DNA from: JACJXF01 sp964404825
GTDB taxonomy: Bacteria > Bacteroidota > Bacteroidia > Bacteroidales > GCA-2748055
Assembly (NCBI GenBank): GCA_964404825.1
Contig: CAYOLQ010000032.1
Span: 1 to 33,668 of the forward strand
Length of the DNA stretch: 33,668 nucleotides
Reading direction: 5' to 3'
How positions within the stretch are numbered: position 1 is the stretch's first letter; the number at the start of each line of letters is the position of its first letter. A program made the position numbers and the translations under genes. Below are positions 23,086 through 30,700 of this stretch, one piece after another. A model generated the notes under the pieces. It did not search any database. It worked only from the letters and a program-made list of their open reading frames with translations, and was not told the origin of the DNA.

Positions 23086-24303
23086 TTACTTTCTTTTCAA
23101 TTGATACACATATTCAAAACATTGCAAAAACTTATCCGAAACAGTATCGAGATTGACCTCATTTTGAATAATTTTTTCCGAGTTTTTGCCCATAGTTGTA
23201 ATTAATTCCTGATTTTCAAATAAATAATCAATCTTCTGGTACAAACTCTCAACACTACCGTTTTCAAAAAAGAGACCATTATATCCATCCCTTACCAGAG
23301 TTTTTTCAGTTCCATCGCAAACTGAACAAATCACAGGCTTTCCAAAACTCATTGCTTCGTTTATTGATAATCCTCCCATGCCTGCAAGAACATAAATACC
23401 CGATGACATAATATATTTAGCCAGATCTTCTTCATAAATACTCCCTGCAAAAGTAACCTTCTGCGCAATTCCAAGTCGCTCTGCTTGATTCCTGAGGGTT
23501 TTCTCCTCCGGGCCTGTTCCTATAATTAAAAGCTCCGTTTGAGGATGTTTTGACAACAAGCGGGCAGTGACCTCAATTAAAAGATCAACTCTTTTCCATT
23601 TAACAAGCCTGCCAATATGCAATAGTCGTTGTGGATTATAATTTAATTCCACTCTGTCTGCGATAATTTTTCTTTGCGCTCCAGCCAGGATTTCTGTATC
23701 GGGTGAATTGCATGTCACAAATATTTGCTTTTCCTTTAAACCATAGCTTTGATGAATTTCATAAGCCGATTCAGCATAAGCAAGACTAGCATCAATTAAA
23801 GAATAATACCACTTAAGCAGATATTTAATTAAAAACGCCCAGAGATAAAACTTTAATCCCCTCGGCGTTATAATATTCATATCTTCATCGTACTGGGGAT
23901 TCAATTTAAAATATGAAAAAACTTTATCATAGGGTGCAACATTAAATGGTATCTCACGAAATACTAATCCGATTCTATTTCTCTTAATGTAAAATAATAA
24001 CCATAGATTCAAGCTAAGTGGCACAATATAGGGCCAACCAATAACAAGTATGTCGGGCTTTTCAGCTTTGAGGACTTTCAGAAACCCCTTGAAAAACGGT
24101 TTCTTTGAAAATGTTATGTATTCGGTGAGTTTAAATGTTTTTATATCATTTGCATCCTCAACCTGTTTAACTCCCTTTCCGATACTTTTTCCGTTGCTTT
24201 CAGGAATAACAACGCAAACCTCAATGCCGTCCTTTTGTTGAATTTTGCGCAGCAAAGCATTAAGATAATGGGGCATCCCCCCGAAAGTGAAAAGGATCTT
24301 CAT
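23086..24303 (-). CDS. Family 4 glycosyltransferase
   Basis: A 405-residue GT-B enzyme. The N-terminal domain starts MKILFTFGGMPHYLNALL; the C-terminal donor domain has RLLHIGRLVKWKRVDLLIE, LLIIGTGPEEKTL and LAGMGGLSINEAMSFGKP (the E of the retaining GT4 motif). DGYNGLFF follows, as in many capsule and lipopolysaccharide transferases. It is separated from the next gene downstream (21706-22962) by 123 bases with no visible gene, and lies 22 bases after the methyltransferase. Confidence 0.9.
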   Translation of the reverse strand: MKILFTFGGMPHYLNALLRKIQQKDGIEVCVVIPESNGKSIGKGVKQVEDANDIKTFKLTEYITFSKKPFFKGFLKVLKAEKPDILVIGWPYIVPLSLNLWLLFYIKRNRIGLVFREIPFNVAPYDKVFSYFKLNPQYDEDMNIITPRGLKFYLWAFLIKYLLKWYYSLIDASLAYAESAYEIHQSYGLKEKQIFVTCNSPDTEILAGAQRKIIADRVELNYNPQRLLHIGRLVKWKRVDLLIEVTARLLSKHPQTELLIIGTGPEEKTLRNQAERLGIAQKVTFAGSIYEEDLAKYIMSSGIYVLAGMGGLSINEAMSFGKPVICSVCDGTEKTLVRDGYNGLFFENGSVESLYQKIDYLFENQELITTMGKNSEKIIQNEVNLDTVSDKFLQCFEYVYQLKRK

Positions 24304-24325
24304 GAATTAAAAGGTGCGTATAGGA

Positions 24326-25069
24326 TCAAAACAAGATCATTGCATAAAGATTATTTGTGGTAACATAACCGGTATGTATGGTAACATTTTCACCTACTGC
24401 TTTTCTGATGAAAACCTCCCAACTCTCCGGACTCCAGAAATTAATATGGCCGGCAAACGAATCTTTCCTTCCATCTGGTACACTGATAAATGCCCCTCCT
24501 CCCTGATGTCTGACAGTAGAAAGGATATTATCCAGTGCTTTTTCAGGATACAACAGATGCTCCAACACTTCGGTGCAAAAAATAAAATCAAATGTTTTCT
24601 CAGGTTTAAGATAAATATCATGCTGAGTAAACTCACCTTCAGGAAATCTTTTAACAGCAAGTTTCAGCAATATATCAGAAAAATCAAAGCCATTGCAGGC
24701 TGCAGGTTTAAAATGAGAATTTAAATGAGACAGTAAGTTACCTATTCCACATCCGAAATCAGCAATACTCTTATCCATCAGACTAATTCCCTTATTTTCG
24801 ATGATTGTGATTATTTCCAGAAAAAACTTTTGATGCTCAGTTGAAGTAATTTCAAATTGTTTGTCAGCCGAACTATAATACTTATTTACTTCTTCTATTG
24901 AATTATGCTCAATCGCGCTATATGCAACATCCTTTTTCCTGAGTCTTACGTCAATTCCAATACTATAGAGAAGATTATGAATTGCCTTCAACGATTTGAA
25001 TAATAGAATTTTAGATTTGTATCTTAGATATGACAAACTTATTGTTTCCGGAAGATTTTTTGAATTCAT
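24326..25069 (-). CDS. Class I SAM-dependent methyltransferase
   Basis: A 247-residue enzyme. SAM motif I is ADFGCGIGNLLSHL (103-116), an acidic turn follows at FDFSDI, FDFIFCTEVLEHL is motif III/IV and GGGAFISVPDG is the late motif. The N-terminal 75 residues are a helical cap. Most relatives in glycan clusters methylate sugars or lipid-linked intermediates; small-molecule methylation is equally possible. It lies between the flippase and the two GT4 genes. Confidence 0.88.
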   Translation of the reverse strand: MNSKNLPETISLSYLRYKSKILLFKSLKAIHNLLYSIGIDVRLRKKDVAYSAIEHNSIEEVNKYYSSADKQFEITSTEHQKFFLEIITIIENKGISLMDKSIADFGCGIGNLLSHLNSHFKPAACNGFDFSDILLKLAVKRFPEGEFTQHDIYLKPEKTFDFIFCTEVLEHLLYPEKALDNILSTVRHQGGGAFISVPDGRKDSFAGHINFWSPESWEVFIRKAVGENVTIHTGYVTTNNLYAMILF

Positions 25070-25156
25070 TTTGGGTTCATTAAATTTTAGTCATCACCAT
25101 AAAGATTTATTCATCGTTCGTACCAAAAGACTTTATTTTTCGTATTTGATTCCGGC

Positions 25157-26656
25157 TTATGATTTATTCGGTGGTTTAATATTTAACTTTTCTCTAAAGG
25201 TATTGAAAATCGAATTTATTTCCTCAGAAACCCCGAATACGATTATTAAAGCCATAAATAATCCACCGCATATTGAACTTCTTATAAAAATATCGATAAT
25301 GTAATTATCAAAAACCGGGATTATGTAACCGATGAAATACGAAAATCCTGCAATCAGTAATATAATCAGTAATCTTGGATGAAAGGGGCTCAGTCCAAAC
25401 TTTACTTTCAGATAAAAGAATCTAATGGAATTTGTCACAACAACTGCTATCAATCCGGCAATTCCGGCACCGGTAATTCCCATCAGAGGGATTAATATCA
25501 GGTTAAATGCAACTATCAAAAAGAGAAAAATAAAGGTAATAATTGCGTTGATCCTGAAATAAGAGGAAGTTTGAATAATAACAGCATTAATCCCCGTAAA
25601 CATATCAAACACATTTGCCAGACCCACGAAGAATATAACCCACTTACCGGCTTCAAATTCGGGATCTTCCAATAAAATATAAATGTTATCGATATTTACC
25701 CACAGCCCAATAAAGATAAGAATCCCGATAACAGCCTGATTTATACTACTTTTCTGATAAATCAACTGTATCTCTTTCAAATCATTCCGTTTCCAGGCCT
25801 CAGCAAGTATTGTTGTAGCGATTTTAATCAGCGGCCGGGAAGGAATCAGGATAATTGTAGCAAAGAAAAAATTTGTTGCATAAATTCCGGTTAAAGACAG
25901 ACCCAGAAACTTATTGACAAGAATACTATCGATCTGAATAATTGCAATTCCTCCAAACCCAATCAGCAGACCATAAGCGCATAAATCAAGAATCTCCTTC
26001 CTGTGGAGCTTAAAAAGCGATTTTGGGGGTAACTTAATCTTAATTTCTCCTTTTCGGAATAGGATAAACAACAGAATAAGGGTCGGTAAGGAAAGGGCCG
26101 CTGTATATAGTAAAACAAACTGATGGAAGTTTACCAGATCCAAATAAAAAAATACAATTCCAGCAAGTATAAATACCCGCTGAATAAGTTCCTTTAAAAC
26201 TGTTCCGACTACGGCATTATAAAGTGCTTTTATGTATGAGTCGAACAGATTAAAAAATGCAGTAAAGAAAATCAGTGGTACTAAATAATTAATATAATTG
26301 AGAAACAGGAAAGAGTTATCATCGTTATTTTCTATCAGTACAGGTTTGAAGATTTCGAGGCCAATAATTGAAAGGATAAACCCTGCCAGTGTAAAAACAA
26401 CTCCTAATAACAAAATCCCGTTATGACCCGATTCTTTGTCCCTGAAATAAGGAAAAAGCCGGTTTATTACATTTATAAAGCCTAGTGAGGATAATTGTGC
26501 GAAAAGTACCGAGAAAGATACAAGAAGCTTAATTAAACCAATCTCTTCTGTTGATAATATTCTGGGGAATAAAATTGCCGTAATAACAAACCCGATTCCA
26601 ATACCAAGGTAGGAATAGATCATACCTTTAATGGTTTGAGTCTGAATTATTCCCAT
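25157..26656 (-). CDS. Wzx-like polysaccharide flippase (MATE/MOP superfamily)
   Basis: A 499-residue protein with about 12-14 membrane segments. TIKGMIYSYLGIGIGFVITA followed by FPRILSTEEIGLIKLL is a typical Bacteroidota N-terminus of lipopolysaccharide-biosynthesis flippases. It would move lipid-linked glycans across the inner membrane. No Wzy-like polymerase is visible next to it, so the exported unit may be short. It begins 15 bases after the PorP/SprF stop, so probably the same transcript. Confidence 0.9.
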   Translation of the reverse strand: MGIIQTQTIKGMIYSYLGIGIGFVITAILFPRILSTEEIGLIKLLVSFSVLFAQLSSLGFINVINRLFPYFRDKESGHNGILLLGVVFTLAGFILSIIGLEIFKPVLIENNDDNSFLFLNYINYLVPLIFFTAFFNLFDSYIKALYNAVVGTVLKELIQRVFILAGIVFFYLDLVNFHQFVLLYTAALSLPTLILLFILFRKGEIKIKLPPKSLFKLHRKEILDLCAYGLLIGFGGIAIIQIDSILVNKFLGLSLTGIYATNFFFATIILIPSRPLIKIATTILAEAWKRNDLKEIQLIYQKSSINQAVIGILIFIGLWVNIDNIYILLEDPEFEAGKWVIFFVGLANVFDMFTGINAVIIQTSSYFRINAIITFIFLFLIVAFNLILIPLMGITGAGIAGLIAVVVTNSIRFFYLKVKFGLSPFHPRLLIILLIAGFSYFIGYIIPVFDNYIIDIFIRSSICGGLFMALIIVFGVSEEINSIFNTFREKLNIKPPNKS

Positions 26657-26671
26657 ACTATCTGGATTTCA

Positions 26672-27658
26672 TTAATATCGGTTGATCCATCTGTACCGTC
26701 TTGCATTTGAACCAAACTTATATGCCAAAACAATTTCAGCAGAGCCAAAACTGTGTTTTCTGATGCTGGTAACAGAATAATCATAAGCAAGTCCAAGATG
26801 TAACTGCTCGGCCCGTATTCCAAAAAGAGCAGAAACCGATCCGCTGGTACGATAGGCGACTCCGGCCCAGTAATCATCAAGATACATCAACCTTAAAGAA
26901 ATATCAGCCTGTGGCATCAACTGCTCTGTTGTTTTGACCAATGCTGATGGCTCTAACGCAAACTCTCTGCCAATAGGGAATTTATATCCCCCCATAAAAT
27001 AATAATGCCTGTACAACTTAAGTTTTCCGAAATCTGAACTTCCTAACTTAAGCACCGACTGGAAAAGCTGGTTTGCAGAAACTCCAAGAAAATGTTTCTC
27101 GCTAGTCCAATAAAAACCTGCATTTGCATCCGGTATAAAAGTAACCAGATCAAGGCCCCTGTCTTTTATTGGATCGGTATTTTCGGAGCCGAATTCGAGC
27201 ATTGTTTCATCAATTTTGTACTGATACGCCTGTCCGGCAATCCCAAATGATATCTGACTCTGATATAAAATAATATGGTATGCGTATGCCAGACTAATAC
27301 CTGTGCGGTTGACCAGACCATTTGCATCATTAAAAGCAAATCCCCCTAATCCAACCCGACCTTTGGTACTCGGTTTTACTACATTTTTGCGGACATTCCT
27401 GGTGATAATACGGTATGATTGGCGGAGCAACCGGGTTTGTCCGCTAAAAGAATAAGTGGTAGGAGAATCTTCAAACCCTACCCACTGTTTTCTGTAAGTT
27501 GCATTAAAGGAGGTATAGCCATCGCTTCCGGCAATAGCCGGATTAATAAGAAAACCATTATTCAAATACTGAGTAAAAGACGGCAATTGCTGCGCATTCA
27601 GTCGTTGACTAAGCGCAGCAATCAATATCAGTGCTATATATGTTAAACTTTTTTTCAA
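26672..27658 (-). CDS. PorP/SprF family type IX secretion outer-membrane protein
   Basis: A 328-residue protein. The signal peptide is residues 1-22 (SQRLNAQQ). QLPSFTQYLNNGFLINPAIAGSDGY is the signature N-terminus of the PorP/SprF family, followed by alternating strands of an outer-membrane beta-barrel and a basic C-terminus (KFGSNARRYRWINRY). PorP-type proteins help secrete or display the adhesin encoded just upstream; in Flavobacterium SprF is needed for SprB export. Its gene begins 47 bases after the giant adhesin stop, the arrangement seen for sprB/sprF pairs. Confidence 0.93.
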   Translation of the reverse strand: MKKSLTYIALILIAALSQRLNAQQLPSFTQYLNNGFLINPAIAGSDGYTSFNATYRKQWVGFEDSPTTYSFSGQTRLLRQSYRIITRNVRKNVVKPSTKGRVGLGGFAFNDANGLVNRTGISLAYAYHIILYQSQISFGIAGQAYQYKIDETMLEFGSENTDPIKDRGLDLVTFIPDANAGFYWTSEKHFLGVSANQLFQSVLKLGSSDFGKLKLYRHYYFMGGYKFPIGREFALEPSALVKTTEQLMPQADISLRLMYLDDYWAGVAYRTSGSVSALFGIRAEQLHLGLAYDYSVTSIRKHSFGSAEIVLAYKFGSNARRYRWINRY

Positions 27659-27705
27659 ATTTTAAAACCAAACAAAAGTATATATTTTAAAATGTATTCT
27701 ATTCA

Positions 27706-30700
27706 TCATCTTATAATGGTAATACTGCCCGATACTGCATCCCGGCCGTTATTAAGGTCTATGACATAAAAATATGAATCAATAGGCAATTCTCTTCCTT
27801 TAAATGTTCCATCCCATGGTTTCGTATATCCATTTGGCGCATAATAAATCATTTCTCCCCACCTGTTAAAGATTTCAATTTTAACATCCGGATAAATCTC
27901 AATCTGATCTATAACCCAGGTATCATTTACACCATCACTATTTGGTGTGAATACATTTGGAACAGTAATACACAATGGTGAAACACCCTTCAAATCTGAG
28001 GTATCAGTAAGAACACACTGGTTATTATCCCTTATAACCATAATGTATTTCCCTTCTCCTAAATCAGAAATTAACTCATCTACTCTTAGATTGTTAAGAA
28101 GCAAATCATAAGGCTGAGTTCCCCCCTGAATCTGGTATTGAATAATACCATCAGAAATATCCGGACAGGTTGGATTGGTAACCTGCTTGCTGATTTGTAT
28201 TTTATCAGGCTGTGTTAATATTCCAAAGGTGTCAATCCTGCATTGATTCAAATCCCTGATTACAACATTGTAAGTACCTACTCCTATCGTGTCGGCTGTC
28301 TGCCCGAACTGACCGTTAGCCCATTCTATTGTATACTCAGGTGTACCTCCCTGAACAATCAAAGTAATAACTCCATCCGTTTTTTCAAAGCAGGTGGGGT
28401 TGGTTTCGTATACCTCAGTAATAAGTTTCAAAGGCTGTTCAACCTGTATACTGTCATCCCTGCTACATTCATTTTCATCTGTAATGGTAAGCTTATACAG
28501 ACCAGCCGGTACATTTGTCAATCCGGAAGTTTGCTCACCGTTGGGCAGCCAATCATAACGGAAACTTCCAACTCCTCCGGTAACCTGAGAATTAATTATT
28601 GCATCTGAAGCTCCGAAACAGCTAATCATTTTGCCATTGTAAAGAAGCGGAGCATCAAGACTGATGATGATGTCCGGAGGCTCAGTTACTAAAGTCGTAT
28701 CGCTGATGGTACATCCGTTTGCATCAGTAACATCTACATAGTATGCTCCCGTAAACAAGGATGCAATATCCTCTGTGGTTTCACCATTGCTCCATAAATA
28801 AGCATAACTTTCCACTCCACCTGTAACAGAAAGATCAGCAGATCCATTGTTCGTGCTGAAGCATGAAATAGTTTTAGGAACAATAACTGTTGCCAGTTTT
28901 TCAGGCTGATAGAGTGTATCTGTCCAATCAAAAACGCAGGCATTATTGTCTGTTATTTGCAAAACGTAAATCCCACGACTTAATCCGGATTGATTCTCAG
29001 CAAATTGCGATATTCCGGTACCATCTACACTCGTCCAGTTAAACTGGTAAGGCGACACACCACCGGAAGGGCCAGGCTCAATACTTCCATCTGATCCATC
29101 GAAACACGATATTTCGAAACCATTGTTTATGTGAATAACCGGGGTAACCGCAATAGTATCAGGTTCTCTTATTTCAAAATCCCAGGCAGCCGGACAGCCG
29201 ATGTCATCCACAACATCAAGATGATAATTCCCGGCTGAAAGTCCTGACTGATCGAGAACACTTGTTTGTGTCCCTGAACCTGTCCATGTAAAATCAAAAG
29301 TTCCAAATCCCCCGGAAATATTCAGATCCAGTAAAGAATTGCTGCTACCCTTACAGGAAACCTGATAACCGTTGAAATCGTTTATGGCAATTGTGTCAAG
29401 AATCATTTCCAGAGGTTCAATTAATGTAAATGAAGCTGACTTCTGACACAAATAGAAATCCTGAACATCTACGGTATACTCTCCCTGCCGGAGGGTGCTG
29501 ATATCTTTTGTGTTAGCCGAAAATCCCGGATTGCCTGTCATCGTCCAGTCATATGATACAGGGAGGTAGGCTGTATGCCCGCCAGTAACAATCAGATTAA
29601 TAATACCATCATTTCGATCAAAGCATGAAATATCGAAGTCTTCAGCGTATTTCGTTCCGGTTCTGGTAATGGTAATCGGATCCGGTTCACTCAGATAAAT
29701 CTGTGCAGATCCTTCACAGTTGAGGGAATCTATTACAGTAAGATAATAATTTGCAGAAGTTAATCCTGTAAGCAAAGGCAAATCAGGTACTTCGGTTCCT
29801 ACATCATTTATCCAGAGGTAGTCATAATCGGCTGGCGAACCGTTTCCAAGTGCATAAGTTGTAATAGAGCCATCACTTGCTCCCTTGCAGCTGATATTAA
29901 AATTACCAAAATCGCCAATGTCGAAGGCAATAAGCATAGGTGACGGAATAATGATTGTAGATGTTTTCTTAAACTGACAAAGATTTGCATCCAGCATGGT
30001 AAGCTTATGGTCACCATAGCGAACCCCGATAAGATCCTGATTGTGCGATATCAAACCATCATCATCAATCCATGTATAGGAATACGGAACTGAACCTCCT
30101 GTAGGCGAGAGATAAACCTCTCCGTCAATTTTACCGGCACAACTTACAGGCTTAATACTGTCAGTGGCTGCAAGAATATCAGGTTGAGTAAGTATAAGAC
30201 TATCTACTGTAAAACAACCAATCAAATCTTCAACACGGTATTTGTAATTACCAATCGTTAGTCCGGATTGATCTTCAGTTGTTGGATTGCTTGTCGGAAC
30301 ACCGTTTCTGGTCCATGTATAGAAATAATCATGCAGATAATAACCTCCGGTAGGCGCCAGATCAATAGTACCGGTACTTTCACCAAAGCATCGGATATTT
30401 CTTCCTCCGATAAACAAACTCGGAGTAGCTGTTGCAAGAAGTGTAGGATTAACCTTCACCTGCCTTGATGTATAGATTCCTTTGTTACAATATAAACTGT
30501 TTCCGGGGTCAGAGATAATCGGTTTAAAGATGTAAGTAATTGGCTGAATCAGTACTGAACCGTTGTAAAGTGTATCTGTAAAAGAACTAAGGCCGTAAGC
30601 TCCGTCGGGTTTAACGCCTGTAACCGAACCACCGTCATAAATCCCTTCGAGTTCGTAAATAACTGTACCAGTGGTTAACTGTGAGTTGGTAAAACTGAAA

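Noticed and set aside
24314..24724. Plus-strand reading frame of 136 residues opposite the methyltransferase
   Set aside because: The minus-strand protein has complete SAM motifs; the opposite frame resembles no family and is a shadow.
28000..30450. Periodic DNA similarity about every 240 bases
   Set aside because: It reflects the SprB protein repeats of the giant adhesin, not a CRISPR or mobile array.
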